Assembly (NCBI RefSeq): GCF_020386635.1
Contig: NZ_CP081942.1
Span: forward strand, 2,976,001 to 3,040,000
DNA from: Pseudomonas sp. MM211
GTDB lineage: Bacteria; Pseudomonadota; Gammaproteobacteria; Pseudomonadales; Pseudomonadaceae
Reading direction: 5' to 3'
DNA: 64,000 bases
Part shown: in pieces, positions 25,793 to 35,009 of the stretch
Position numbering within the stretch: the stretch's first letter is position 1
Layout of the letters: every line of letters begins with the position of its first letter
Position numbers and translations under genes: made by a program
The notes under the pieces: generated by a model
The model's input: the letters and a program-made list of their open reading frames with translations, nothing else
Database searches by the model: none
Told to the model about the DNA's origin: nothing

Positions 25793-26833
25793 ATGACGCA
25801 CATATACGCAGTGGTTCTTACTTATAACCGCAAGGATTTGCTCAAACGTTGCCTGGATGCCGTGCACGCACAAACAAGACCCTGTGATGGCGTTATCGTG
25901 ATCGATAACGCCAGTACCGATGGTACGGAACAAATGGTGCTGGATCTGGCATTGCCCGGTCTGGAGTTATATGTACTGTCGGATAACGTCGGAGCATCCG
26001 GTGGTTTCAATGCCGGGTTCCGGATGGCTTACCAGCGCGGCGCCGATTTCATCTGGATGATGGACGATGACGTGATTCCCTGTGCCGATGCCTTGCAACG
26101 GCTGATCGAGGCGGATGAGTCGCTGGCAGCACGGAATATCAAGCGCACCTTTCTGTTGTCGGGTGCCTACACCCAGGATGGTCTGGTCAACAACGCGCCG
26201 TCGCTGGATCAGCGGCGTAACCGAATCGATTACGAGTGCTGGCCGGCCACCGTGGATCTCGGCGTGGTGCCGGTTTCACGCGCGACCTTCGTTTCCATTC
26301 TGGTACCTCGCACCACACTGACCGAGTTCGGCGTGCCGATTTCCTCGATGTTCATCTGGGGCGAAGACACCGAGTTCACCTTACGTGTGACCCGTAACAC
26401 GCCGGGCTATCTGGTGGGCGCGAGCAAGGTGCTGCATCTGCGTCAGGAGGGCGGCGGGGCGATCAACATCCGCACCGAGAAGAGCCCTGCGCGGATTCGC
26501 TATCATCGCCACTTCGTGCGCAACGAACTGTTCATCACCCGCAAGTACGCCAACCGTCGCCGGTTGCTGACGACCCTGACTCACCGGCTCTGGGGGATGT
26601 TCAGATTGGTGCGTGGCGGTGAGTTCTACAAAGCCCGCATCGTCCTGCAGGGGCTGCTCGAAGCCCTGGCGTTCTCGCCGCGGGTCGAGTCTGCCGATGC
26701 ACCGCTGGACAGCCTGCGGGTGCAGATTCGCCGGGCCGTGGTGCCGGCGTTCGAGATGACATTACCGGTGATGTCGCTGGATATCGAACCGGCTGCCAGT
26801 TTCCTGCAGCCGGAGATGATGCCCGCTCAGTAG
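25793..26833 (+). CDS. Glycosyltransferase family 2 (rhamnosyl/galactofuranosyl-type)
   Basis: A 346-residue GT-A glycosyltransferase. It shows VVLTYNRKDLL, VIDNASTDGT, a donor loop DNVGASGGFNAGF and the metal-binding motif WMMDDDV, all typical of the GlfT/rhamnosyltransferase branch of GT2. The C-terminal third is helical and basic. AAGGA lies upstream of ATG 25793. Its 3' end overlaps the convergent rfbC-like gene by 7 bp. Its neighbours make a CDP-linked sugar, so transfer of that sugar is an attractive inference. Confidence 0.85.
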   Translation: MTHIYAVVLTYNRKDLLKRCLDAVHAQTRPCDGVIVIDNASTDGTEQMVLDLALPGLELYVLSDNVGASGGFNAGFRMAYQRGADFIWMMDDDVIPCADALQRLIEADESLAARNIKRTFLLSGAYTQDGLVNNAPSLDQRRNRIDYECWPATVDLGVVPVSRATFVSILVPRTTLTEFGVPISSMFIWGEDTEFTLRVTRNTPGYLVGASKVLHLRQEGGGAINIRTEKSPARIRYHRHFVRNELFITRKYANRRRLLTTLTHRLWGMFRLVRGGEFYKARIVLQGLLEALAFSPRVESADAPLDSLRVQIRRAVVPAFEMTLPVMSLDIEPAASFLQPEMMPAQ

Positions 26834-27375
26834 AGGCGTTCGGTGCGGTCGGCTATCAGGGGCCAGGCCGCATCCTTTTCGGAAATGGTGGTCACTGCCA
26901 ATGGCCAGTCGATGCTCAGGCTCTCGTCGTTGTAACGCAGGCCACGCTCGGCACTCGGCGTATAGGCGCTCGACACCAGATAGCTGACCTCGACATCATC
27001 GCTCAGGGTCTGGAAGGAGTGGGCGAAGCCTGGCGGCACGTAGAGCTGGCGCTGGTTATCGGCGCTCAACTCGAAGGCCTCGTGCTGCAGGTAGGTCGAG
27101 GAGTTCTCGCGCAGATCGACGATCACATCGACGATGACGCCGCGGGTGCAGCGCACCAGTTTGGCTTCTCCATGGGGCTGCATCTGATAATGCAGGCCAC
27201 GCAGGGTACCGCGACGTGCCGAGCGTGAGGTGTTCTGCTGCACGAAGTGGCTGATCAGGCCATGACGCTCGAACTCCTCCGCGCAAAAGGTGCGCGCAAA
27301 GTAGCCGCGCTCATCGCCGCGCGGTTCCAGTTCGATCAGCCGGGCGTCGTTGAGTGTGGTGCTGTGAAAGATCAT
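26827..27375 (-). CDS. rfbC: dTDP-4-dehydrorhamnose 3,5-epimerase family protein
   Basis: A 182-residue cupin-fold epimerase. Family motifs present are RGYFARTFC, QQNTSRS, the catalytic-histidine region LRGLHYQ and YVPPGFAHSF. The start ATG 27375 lies at the end of the upstream SAF-domain gene (overlap 4 bp), fitting the one-operon reading. No RmlA/RmlB/RmlD are nearby; its partners are CDP-sugar genes. It may thus epimerise a 4-keto CDP-sugar and not dTDP-4-keto-rhamnose. The family call is firm; the substrate is inferred. Confidence 0.88.
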   Translation of the reverse strand: MIFHSTTLNDARLIELEPRGDERGYFARTFCAEEFERHGLISHFVQQNTSRSARRGTLRGLHYQMQPHGEAKLVRCTRGVIVDVIVDLRENSSTYLQHEAFELSADNQRQLYVPPGFAHSFQTLSDDVEVSYLVSSAYTPSAERGLRYNDESLSIDWPLAVTTISEKDAAWPLIADRTERLY

Positions 27376-28733
27376 GGCTGCTCCTGATCGAGAAAGTCGC
27401 GAAAGCGTCGTGTGCTGGCGGCATCCGCTGCGAACAGGCATTCCTGCTCGGCGTACAGGCGGTCGACGATTCGCCCGCTGGGAAATTGCACGTCATCGAA
27501 GGTCAGTGCGCTGTCCTTGCTCACTGCGCGTTTGAGCGTGCAGCCGAGCGCCAGGCCGATGGGCAGCAGGTTTTCATCGCGGATAGCGGCGATGTTCTCG
27601 GCCATGCCGTAGGTCTCGTAACCGCCGAAATCATCGATACGGTCGCCTGGCTGCAGATCCTTCTTGGCCACCGTGATCACGCCCACGCTTGGGCCGCCGC
27701 GTGGAGTCAGTACCGGATCGCCGAACAGCACAGCGCGGGCGACCGAGTTGGGTACCTCGAAGTGACACAGGTGATAAGGCGTGTAGAAGCTGTAGTAGGG
27801 GCCCTTGCCGAGTTTGTAGAGCTCCAGGTAATGACGCTGGCGCGGATTTTCCAGGGTGCCGATGACGAACACGCCGGGGCCTGGGCGGGCGCCTACGACG
27901 TAATCGACCAGGCCGGGCTCGTCTGGCTTCAGGTGTGCTTCGAAGGCGGAGATGGTGTCTTCGATGGGCACCAGCGGTGCGCCCGGATTGCCGCCGGAAA
28001 AGTCCGGGCCGAGCATGCCGCGGCGAGCGACGCGCATACCGGTGGCATTGGCCACGATGGCTTGCTCGAAGGAGATCTTGGTGCCATCGGCGAAGGATGC
28101 GACCATCGCCGCTTTCTGCCCCCATCGGCGCGCGAACTCCTGTTGCGTGGTCGGGTTGCGATACGGGTCGTGCAGGCCTTTGATGTTGCCGCACAGCACC
28201 GGCTTGATGCCGAGCCCCGCCACGAAGCGGTAAAGGTTCATCTGCACGCCCGGCTGATCGCCATCGGAAAAGGTGTAGATGACTCCGGCTTGGTCAGCCT
28301 TGTGCTTGAGAATCGGGCCGATGGTGCCGTCCAGTTCGGCGTTCATCTGCACCACGTGCTTGCCGGCCTCCAACGCGGCGAGCACCGCGCCCGCCGCGTA
28401 TTCGATGGAGCCGGTGACTTCGATGATCGCATCCAGCCCTTCGGCGCGCGCCAGGGCCAGGGCGTCCTCGGTGACCGCAGGCGTTCCACTGGCGATGGCG
28501 CGTTCCAGCTCGGCCTGCGTATTGCACTGCAGCGGCTCGATACCGGCCTGGTCGTACACGCCGACGGCACTGCCGATAGTGCGATTGGCCACGGCGCACA
28601 GGCGCATGCCGGTGGTCGCCGTAAGGATCTGCAGGGCGATGCCGCTGCCCTGGAAGCCGGCGCCGATCATGCCCACACGAATGGGTCGGCCTTCGGCTTC
28701 GCGCTTGGCCAGGGCCGTGTCAACGATGATCAT
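27372..28733 (-). CDS. Homoserine-dehydrogenase-like NAD(P) oxidoreductase with C-terminal SAF domain
   Basis: A 453-residue protein with an N-terminal Rossmann fold (VGMIGAGFQGSGI, starting near residue 20), a central catalytic domain and a C-terminal SAF-like segment (KKDLQPGDRIDDFGGYETYG). It matches the type annotated as predicted homoserine dehydrogenase with SAF domain. Such proteins are often seen beside RfbF-type cytidylyltransferases in surface-sugar loci, so a role on a CDP-sugar is more likely than amino-acid metabolism. ATG 28733 has a ribosome site (GGAGC). It lies between rfbF and the epimerase, all on one strand. Confidence 0.8.
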   Translation of the reverse strand: MIIVDTALAKREAEGRPIRVGMIGAGFQGSGIALQILTATTGMRLCAVANRTIGSAVGVYDQAGIEPLQCNTQAELERAIASGTPAVTEDALALARAEGLDAIIEVTGSIEYAAGAVLAALEAGKHVVQMNAELDGTIGPILKHKADQAGVIYTFSDGDQPGVQMNLYRFVAGLGIKPVLCGNIKGLHDPYRNPTTQQEFARRWGQKAAMVASFADGTKISFEQAIVANATGMRVARRGMLGPDFSGGNPGAPLVPIEDTISAFEAHLKPDEPGLVDYVVGARPGPGVFVIGTLENPRQRHYLELYKLGKGPYYSFYTPYHLCHFEVPNSVARAVLFGDPVLTPRGGPSVGVITVAKKDLQPGDRIDDFGGYETYGMAENIAAIRDENLLPIGLALGCTLKRAVSKDSALTFDDVQFPSGRIVDRLYAEQECLFAADAASTRRFRDFLDQEQP

Positions 28734-28746
28734 CGGTGCTGCTCCT

Positions 28747-29523
28747 TCAGTCGTTCCACTGTTTCCACGGCGCGCCACTGGCCCAGGCGGTTTCCAGGGT
28801 GATCTTGTCGCGCAGTGAGTCCATGCTCTGCCAGTAGCCTTTGTGGTGGTAGCTGCCAAGCATGTCGCGCTCGACCAGGCGATCCATGGGTTCGTTTTCC
28901 CAGGTGGTCTGGTCGTCATCGATCAGCTCGAAGACTTCCGGCTGGCAGACGAAGAATCCGCCATTGATCAGGCCGCCATCGGCAGCGCCTTTCTCGCGAA
29001 AGGCTTCGACGCGATTGAGGTCTTCGTTCAGGCGCAGTGCGCCGTAACGCCCGGGCTGGGTGACGGCGGTAAGGGTGCACCAGCGCTTCGAGGCCTTGTG
29101 CACCTTGACCAGCTCGCTGATGTTCACATCGCTGACACCGTCGCCGTAGGTCAGGCAGAACGGCTCGTTGCACAACAGCGGCATGGCACGCTTGAGGCGC
29201 CCGCCTGTCATCGAGTCGGCGCCGGTATCGAGCACGGTAACGCGCCAGTCTTCGCTGACGCTCTCCAGCCAATCGATGTTGCCGGTCTTCAGGTCGATGG
29301 TGTAGTCGGTGCGTTGCGCGCGGTAGTTCAGGAAGTAGTCGCGGATGTAATCGACCTTGTAGCCGCCGAGCACCACGAAATCCTTGAAGCCGTGGTGCGC
29401 GTACATCTTCATGATGTGCCAGATGATCGGTCGGCCACCGATCTCGACCATCGGCTTGGGACGGATCGCCGTCTCTTCGCTCAGGCGGGTGCCGAAGCCA
29501 CCCGCAAAGATTGCAACCTTCAT
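28747..29523 (-). CDS. rfbF: Glucose-1-phosphate cytidylyltransferase
   Basis: A 258-residue nucleotidyltransferase making CDP-glucose from CTP and glucose-1-phosphate. It shows the N-terminal signature GGFGTRLSEET followed by RPKPMVEIGGRPI, and the YGDGVSDVN metal-binding motif. Length is the norm for RfbF/DdhA. CDP-glucose normally enters 3,6-dideoxyhexose pathways through RfbG, but no RfbG is in the window. It is followed after 13 bp by the SAF-domain oxidoreductase gene. Confidence 0.94.
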   Translation of the reverse strand: MKVAIFAGGFGTRLSEETAIRPKPMVEIGGRPIIWHIMKMYAHHGFKDFVVLGGYKVDYIRDYFLNYRAQRTDYTIDLKTGNIDWLESVSEDWRVTVLDTGADSMTGGRLKRAMPLLCNEPFCLTYGDGVSDVNISELVKVHKASKRWCTLTAVTQPGRYGALRLNEDLNRVEAFREKGAADGGLINGGFFVCQPEVFELIDDDQTTWENEPMDRLVERDMLGSYHHKGYWQSMDSLRDKITLETAWASGAPWKQWND

Positions 29524-29592
29524 GATGGTGCTCCCCCGTGGTTAATGGACGCTGTATCAGTGGGTCAGATGGCCCGGTAATGCGGTCGCGAT

Positions 29593-30639
29593 CTAGCGCG
29601 ATTGCCAGCGCAGGTCTTCGCTCAGTCGGCCACTGTCGATATGGCCTTGCAGCACGCGCAGGCGCACGAGCGGCGATGTACGAAACTGGCTGTCGCTGAA
29701 ACTCATGCCCTTGAGGCCCTCGACCAGCCCGCTGATCGACTTCGATAAGCTCATCTGCGGCTGATGAGCGGGGGCAAGGCTGGCGAACAGACTGAAATCG
29801 ACCTGATAGGAGCGGCTGTCGACGGGGGCTTCGGTATTGATGCTCACCTCGGTGCCGGGCAGGGCATCGGCTACCGCGGCGGCGAGGTCGCGAACCTGAT
29901 GGTTGCGCTCGTTGCTGCCGGTATTCACGCGCAAGATGCGCCCGCCGTTGTCGGCGCTGCGCTGGATGGCCCAGTCGATGGCCCGTGCCATGTCGGCGAC
30001 GTCGATCAATGGGCGCCATGGCGAGCCATCACTGAGCACCGTGATGCGGCCTTCGCTGAGCGCACCGGCAACGAAGTCATTGAGCACCAGATCCAGGCGC
30101 AGCCGGTCGGACATGCCGCAGGCCGTGGCGAAGCGCAGGCTGGTAATCACCATGTCGCCGGTGATGTCGGAGAGCGCATCTTCGCTGCCGATCTTGGAGC
30201 GGGCGTAAGCGGTCATGGGCGAGACGGGATCGCTTTCCGTGCGCGGCCCACCCTGGGCCACGCCGTACACGCTGCAGCTGGAGGCGAAGACGAAGTTGCG
30301 TACCCCGGCACGGGCGGCCGCATTGGCGATAGCGACGGTGGCGTTCTGGTTAATTGCTTCGGTCACGCTGGCAAAGCGGTCGCCCATTGGATCGTTGGAG
30401 ACGGCCGCCAGCTGCACCACTGCGTCGTAGCCTTCGAGGAACTGTGGTGAAAGGTCACGCACGTCAGCAAAGAACTGCTGGCTCAGGCGCTGTTCCGGCA
30501 AGACATGAGCGTTGGTGAGGCAGTGGGCGAAATAGGCGTTGTCGAAGCCATGCACGATGGCTTGGGGATGGCGGGTCGTCAGTTCGCGGATGACCGCCGG
30601 GCCGACGTAGCCCATGTTTCCCAGCACGAGAATTTTCAT
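29593..30639 (-). CDS. NAD-dependent epimerase/dehydratase (extended SDR)
   Basis: A 348-residue extended short-chain dehydrogenase with a glycine-rich nucleotide motif (VLGNMGYVGPAVI), SSCSVYG and the YxxxK-type motif in YARSK. It is the first gene of the CDP-sugar cassette; GGAAGG lies upstream of ATG 30639. It could be a CDP-sugar epimerase, reductase or dehydratase. It might supply the 4,6-dehydratase step that is otherwise missing, but I see no specific RfbG signature. Confidence 0.85.
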   Translation of the reverse strand: MKILVLGNMGYVGPAVIRELTTRHPQAIVHGFDNAYFAHCLTNAHVLPEQRLSQQFFADVRDLSPQFLEGYDAVVQLAAVSNDPMGDRFASVTEAINQNATVAIANAAARAGVRNFVFASSCSVYGVAQGGPRTESDPVSPMTAYARSKIGSEDALSDITGDMVITSLRFATACGMSDRLRLDLVLNDFVAGALSEGRITVLSDGSPWRPLIDVADMARAIDWAIQRSADNGGRILRVNTGSNERNHQVRDLAAAVADALPGTEVSINTEAPVDSRSYQVDFSLFASLAPAHQPQMSLSKSISGLVEGLKGMSFSDSQFRTSPLVRLRVLQGHIDSGRLSEDLRWQSR

Positions 30640-30938
30640 CAAGCCTTCCTTTGCAATGACCGCCCACGGGTGGGGCGGTATCCATCGTTCGGCTGATAGT
30701 ATTCCTGCGTCAGAAAAATGCTTGTTTATCGGATGGGCGGTTTTAGATTTCGTAAAATATTGATTTATAAGGATTAATAATTATTTTCTGCTTTCGTGGT
30801 CAGGTTTTTAAAGCTGCTGCGGCCTACTCAAGCCTTGCTCAAGGTGACCCCCGGCATCGCTGGAAGCCGCGCCGCATCAAGCTTAAACCGCTCAAGAAAG
30901 GGCTTTGTGGCGCGTTTCACAAAGTCGAAAGATTTCTG
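30640..30938. other. 299-bp AT-rich intergenic region
   Basis: This lies upstream of the CDP-sugar cassette and downstream of the hydroxyacid dehydrogenase gene, both on the minus strand. The part 30720-30790 is strongly AT-rich and probably contains the cassette promoter. CTTTGTG/CACAAAG (30903-30909, 30918-30924) is a modest hairpin just after the dehydrogenase stop and may act as its terminator. No gene is seen. Confidence 0.45.
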
Positions 30939-31913
30939 TCATTCGCTTGGCGGTCGTACCTCGGGATTAGCCAGCGTGCAGTCTTCACCCTTGAAGAAAG
31001 CCCGCACGTTGGCAAATGCATCGCCGAAATACAGCTCGTAACCTTCGCGCTCGACGTAACCGAGGTGCGGAGTACAGAGCACGGCCGGGTGGTTCAGCAG
31101 CGGGTGGGCAGGGTCGAGAATCGGCTCCTGTTCGAACACGTCAAGCGCGGCATAGCCCGGCCTGCCAAGGTTCAGTGACTCGAGCAAGGCACCCGGGGCG
31201 ATCAGTTCGGCGCGGCTGGTATTGACCAGCAATGCGCTGCTTTTCATGAGTGCCAGATCTTTGGCGGTCACCAGATGCCGAGTGCTCTGGGCGAGGCGCA
31301 AGTGCAGGGTGAGTACATCGGATTCTGCGAAGAACGCTTCCCGTGATGGCGCCGCGCGGTGTCCGTCGGCAACCGCGGCCTGTCTTGATGCATCGCTGCC
31401 CCAGACCAATACGGGCATTTCGAAAGCCTGGGCATAACGGGCCAGGCGTTGGCCGATCTTGCCGTAGCCCCAGATGCCCAGCGTCTGCCCGGCCAGGCGC
31501 TGGCCGAGGTTGACCTGCCACTGCCCGGCATACAGGCCTTGCATGGCCGGGAATAGCTGCCGTCTGGCATTGATGATCAGCGCCCAGGTCAGCTCTGCAG
31601 GGGCGATGGGCGAGCCGCGGCCTTCCATGACGGCCACGCCATGGCGGGTGCAGGCGTCTACATCGAGGTGGCTGGAAACCTTGCCGGTCTGGCTGATGAG
31701 CTTGAGCTTCGGCAGTTGGGCGAGCAGTGCTTCGTCGATGCGCGTGCGCTCTCGGGTCAGCACCAGCGCATCGGCATCGGCGAAGCGCTCGGCCAGCAGT
31801 CGGGTGTCGTCGACAGCATCGTGATAGATGCTGACCTGATGGCCGCTCAGGGTGGCGAAACAGTCGAGGGTACGGATGACGTTCTGGTAGTCATCGGGAA
31901 TGACGATATGCAT
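30939..31913 (-). CDS. D-2-hydroxyacid dehydrogenase family protein
   Basis: A 324-residue NAD(P)-dependent oxidoreductase. The nucleotide motif GIWGYGKIGQRLARY and the C-terminal catalytic histidine region CTPHLGYVER are clear, with the Arg/Glu partners at expected places. It would interconvert a 2-keto acid and a D-2-hydroxy acid. The gene lies about 50 bp downstream of the TctA gene, on the same strand, so its substrate may be a product of the imported tricarboxylate or dicarboxylate. D-3-phosphoglycerate dehydrogenase-like activity cannot be excluded. Confidence 0.88.
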   Translation of the reverse strand: MHIVIPDDYQNVIRTLDCFATLSGHQVSIYHDAVDDTRLLAERFADADALVLTRERTRIDEALLAQLPKLKLISQTGKVSSHLDVDACTRHGVAVMEGRGSPIAPAELTWALIINARRQLFPAMQGLYAGQWQVNLGQRLAGQTLGIWGYGKIGQRLARYAQAFEMPVLVWGSDASRQAAVADGHRAAPSREAFFAESDVLTLHLRLAQSTRHLVTAKDLALMKSSALLVNTSRAELIAPGALLESLNLGRPGYAALDVFEQEPILDPAHPLLNHPAVLCTPHLGYVEREGYELYFGDAFANVRAFFKGEDCTLANPEVRPPSE

Positions 31914-31965
31914 GGCAGGCTCCCAGGCGGTTCAGGCTCCACGGGGAGCCTGATTCGGTGAAGTA

Positions 31966-33477
31966 TCAGCCGACGCTCTGGGCCGCTGCCCTGCGGCGAG
32001 CCCGCCAGATACGCCAGATGGGCAAGGCTATCATCAATGCCACCAGGGCCCATACGGCCAGGGTGATCGAGCTGCCCCAGAGGATGCTCAGGTCTCCATT
32101 GGACAATGACAGGGCGCGGCGCAGGTTCTGCTCCATCAAACCGCCGAGGATGAAGCCGAGCAGAATCGCCGACAGCGGAAAGTCCATCTTGCGCAGGATG
32201 TAACCGGCCACCCCGATACCGATCATCAGGTACAGATCGAACGCGGTGGCATGCACGGCGTAAACGCCGATCGAGGTAATGATGGCGATGGCCGGCACCA
32301 GTGCCCAATACGGCACGGCGAGGATCTTGGTGAACACCTTGATCATCGGCACGTTCATCACGATCAACATGATGTTGGCCACGAACAGCGAGGCGATCAG
32401 GCCCCAGACGATGTCCGGCTGGTTCTGGAACAGCAGCGGGCCGGGCGTGATGTTGTACAGCGTCAGTGCGCCAAGCATCACTGCGGTGGTGCCGGAACCG
32501 GGCACACCGAGGGTCAGCATCGGCACCAGCGAACCACAGGCCGAAGCGCTGTTGGCGGTTTCCGGCGCCGCCAGGCCGCGCAGGTCACCTTCACCGAACT
32601 TGTTGTCCTTGGTGGCCAGACGTTTTTCGCTCATGTACGCCACGGCGCTGGCCAGGGTCGCGCCGGCGCCCGGCAGGATGCCCAGGCCGAAGCCAAGCGC
32701 GCCGCTGCGCAGGTTGGTGGCCAGCACCGAAAGGCCTTCCTTCATGTTGAACAACATGCGGCCTTTCGCTTCGATGGCCTTCTGACCGTGGTGCGTGCGC
32801 TCGAGCAGCACGAGGATTTCGCTGACCGAGAATAGGCCGAGCACCAGCACCACGAACTGGATGCCGTCGGCCAGGCCGAGGCTGCCGAAGGTGAAGCGAT
32901 ACACGCCGCTGTTGGAGTCGATGCCGACGCAGGACAGCAACAGGCCGATGCAACAGGCGATGGCCGTCTTCATCGGTTTATTACCCGCCATACCGGCCAG
33001 GCAGGTGATGGCGAACACCATCAGCACGAAATACTCGGCGGGGCCGAAAGCGACCGCCCATTTGGCCAGCAGCGGCGCGAACAGCACCACGCCACAGGTC
33101 GCCATCAGGCCACCGACGAACGAGCTCCAGGCGGAGATCGACAGGGCCACGCCCGCTTTGCCCTGACGTGCCAGCGGGTAGCCGTCAAGGGTGGTCATCA
33201 CGGCCGACGCTTCGCCCGGAATGTTCAACAGGATCGAAGAAATACGACCGCCGTATTCGCAGCCCAGGTACACGGCCGCGAGCAGGATCAACGCGGTTTC
33301 CGGTGGCAGACCAAGGGCGAAAGCGATGGGGATCAGCAGCGCCACGCCGTTGATCGGGCCCAGGCCCGGCAGCAGGCCAACGATGGTGCCGATCAGCGTG
33401 CCGCACAGTGCGGTGAACAGGTTGTAGGGGCTCAGGGCGACGCCGAAGCCTTGCCCCAGATAGCTGAAAGTATCCAT
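31966..33477 (-). CDS. tctA: Tripartite tricarboxylate transporter, large membrane subunit (TctA)
   Basis: A 503-residue polytopic inner-membrane protein with about 10-12 membrane segments. TctA signatures include GLLPGLGPINGVALLIP near the N-terminus and the related GILPGAGATLASAVAY in the second half. It is the permease of a secondary transporter that takes up substrate captured by the TctC protein. ATG 33477 follows the TctB gene by 4 bp. Confidence 0.93.
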   Translation of the reverse strand: MDTFSYLGQGFGVALSPYNLFTALCGTLIGTIVGLLPGLGPINGVALLIPIAFALGLPPETALILLAAVYLGCEYGGRISSILLNIPGEASAVMTTLDGYPLARQGKAGVALSISAWSSFVGGLMATCGVVLFAPLLAKWAVAFGPAEYFVLMVFAITCLAGMAGNKPMKTAIACCIGLLLSCVGIDSNSGVYRFTFGSLGLADGIQFVVLVLGLFSVSEILVLLERTHHGQKAIEAKGRMLFNMKEGLSVLATNLRSGALGFGLGILPGAGATLASAVAYMSEKRLATKDNKFGEGDLRGLAAPETANSASACGSLVPMLTLGVPGSGTTAVMLGALTLYNITPGPLLFQNQPDIVWGLIASLFVANIMLIVMNVPMIKVFTKILAVPYWALVPAIAIITSIGVYAVHATAFDLYLMIGIGVAGYILRKMDFPLSAILLGFILGGLMEQNLRRALSLSNGDLSILWGSSITLAVWALVALMIALPIWRIWRARRRAAAQSVG

Positions 33478-33481
33478 ACGG

Positions 33482-33937
33482 TTAGAACTCCAGACCTGAA
33501 AGTAGGCCGAGTGGCAGCGGTACATCGAGGGCTTTGTCGAACAGCAGGTAGAGGCCCACCGCGAGTAGCACGCCGGATGTCAGGCTGGCTTTCCAGGTGC
33601 CTTCGTACAAGCGCGCCATGGCGATGGCGAAGACCGTGCTGGCGATGATGAAACCGGCGAGTTCGAACAGCGCGGCGTAGATCAGCAGCGCCACGATGCA
33701 CAGCACGATCTTGCGGATTACGTGACGATCCAGGGCCGGTTCCGCTGTTTCGTTGCTGGCCCGCGACGGCTTCACCAACAGGTAGATGGCGCCCATGGCG
33801 ATCATCACGATCAGCAGCAGGGGAAAGGCTCGTGGCCCCACCGGCTCGTAGGAAAACGGCGCGTGGTAACTCCAGGCCGCCAACGACAGGCCGAGACAAA
33901 GCAGCAGGCTGACGCCCGCAAAAATACGGTCTTGCAT
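33482..33937 (-). CDS. tctB: Tripartite tricarboxylate transporter, small membrane subunit (TctB)
   Basis: A 151-residue protein with four predicted membrane helices, the TctB layout. ATG 33937 has GGAG at good distance; ATG 33949 has no ribosome site. It stands between tctC and tctA, the usual order CBA. TctB is needed for transport, but its exact role in the family is not well defined. Confidence 0.9.
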   Translation of the reverse strand: MQDRIFAGVSLLLCLGLSLAAWSYHAPFSYEPVGPRAFPLLLIVMIAMGAIYLLVKPSRASNETAEPALDRHVIRKIVLCIVALLIYAALFELAGFIIASTVFAIAMARLYEGTWKASLTSGVLLAVGLYLLFDKALDVPLPLGLLSGLEF

Positions 33938-33980
33938 AGGATGCTCCATGGGGAGAGCCGAACGGCTCCCCCCGGAAGGG

Positions 33981-34961
33981 TTATTCGACCAGGCCGAATT
34001 CGCGGCCCAACTCGCGGTATTCCTCGACCTGCTTGTGTACCAGCGCCTTCAGCTCCGGCCCGCTGACATACATCGGCAGTACGTCACGGTCGACCATGTA
34101 GCGTTCGAAGTCGGGTGAGGATTCAAGTTTGGCGAAGGACTCGCGCCACCACTGCACCTGCTCTTCTGGCACGTCCGGGCCGAGGAAGTAGCCGCGGATC
34201 AATGGCCACTGGATCTCGTAGCCTTGTTCGCGAGCGGTGGGAATGGAGGCCAGGTCGCCCGGCAGGCGCTCTTCGCTGAATACCGCCAGGGTGCGGATGT
34301 CGTTGCCTTTCTGCGAGGCGATCTCGCTGGCGCTGCCGGTGACCAGATCGACGTGTTTGCCCATCAGTGCCATGTAGTGCTCGGAGCCGCCTTCGAACGC
34401 CGCATAGCGCAATTCGCTGGGGTTGATGCCTGCGGCCTTGGCAAGCAGCGCGATTTTCATCCAGCCCTGGCCGCCGATGCTGCCGCCGCCACCGACGACG
34501 ACGCTTTTCGGGTCTTTCTTGAGCGCCTGCACGACATCGTCGAGATTCTTGTATGGCGAGTCGTCACGAACCGCGAGGGTGCCGTAATCGGTGCCGATGG
34601 TGGTCAGCCACTGCACGGCGTTTTCGTCAAATTGGCCGTATTTGCCCAGAGCAAGGTTGAGCAGCGAAGCGCCGGAAAACGCGATCAACGTGCCCGGCTC
34701 ATTACGCCGGTTGGCGGCTACCGAGTTGTAGGCGACAGCGCCGATGCCACCCGGCATATAAGTGACACGCATCGGCGACTTGAGCACGGCATTGTCTTTC
34801 AGGCCGGCCTGGGCGAGCTTGCAGGTGAGGTCGAAACCGCCGCCCGGTTTGCTCGGCGCGATACATTCGGGACGGTGTGGCTGATCTGCGTTGGCCGGTA
34901 GGCCGGTCAGTAGCAGTGCACTGGCGAGGGGCAGAAGAAGGCAGTTCTTGAAAGCTTTCAT
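33981..34961 (-). CDS. tctC: Tripartite tricarboxylate transporter substrate-binding protein (TctC/Bug family)
   Basis: A 326-residue periplasmic binding protein with a cleavable signal peptide (ending near NADQ, residues about 1-25). The Bug-type fold is shown by the N-terminal ECIAPSKPGGGFDLTCK region and GGGGSIGGQGWM. It binds a carboxylate and hands it to TctAB. The neighbouring OprD porin, PrpF-like isomerases and CitMHS permease suggest a tri- or dicarboxylate of the aconitate, citrate or oxalomesaconate type. Confidence 0.93.
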   Translation of the reverse strand: MKAFKNCLLLPLASALLLTGLPANADQPHRPECIAPSKPGGGFDLTCKLAQAGLKDNAVLKSPMRVTYMPGGIGAVAYNSVAANRRNEPGTLIAFSGASLLNLALGKYGQFDENAVQWLTTIGTDYGTLAVRDDSPYKNLDDVVQALKKDPKSVVVGGGGSIGGQGWMKIALLAKAAGINPSELRYAAFEGGSEHYMALMGKHVDLVTGSASEIASQKGNDIRTLAVFSEERLPGDLASIPTAREQGYEIQWPLIRGYFLGPDVPEEQVQWWRESFAKLESSPDFERYMVDRDVLPMYVSGPELKALVHKQVEEYRELGREFGLVE

Positions 34962-35009
34962 GGTGGTTACCTGTATTGGATTTATTGGCAGGTTTTTCGT
35001 GGTGCCGTA

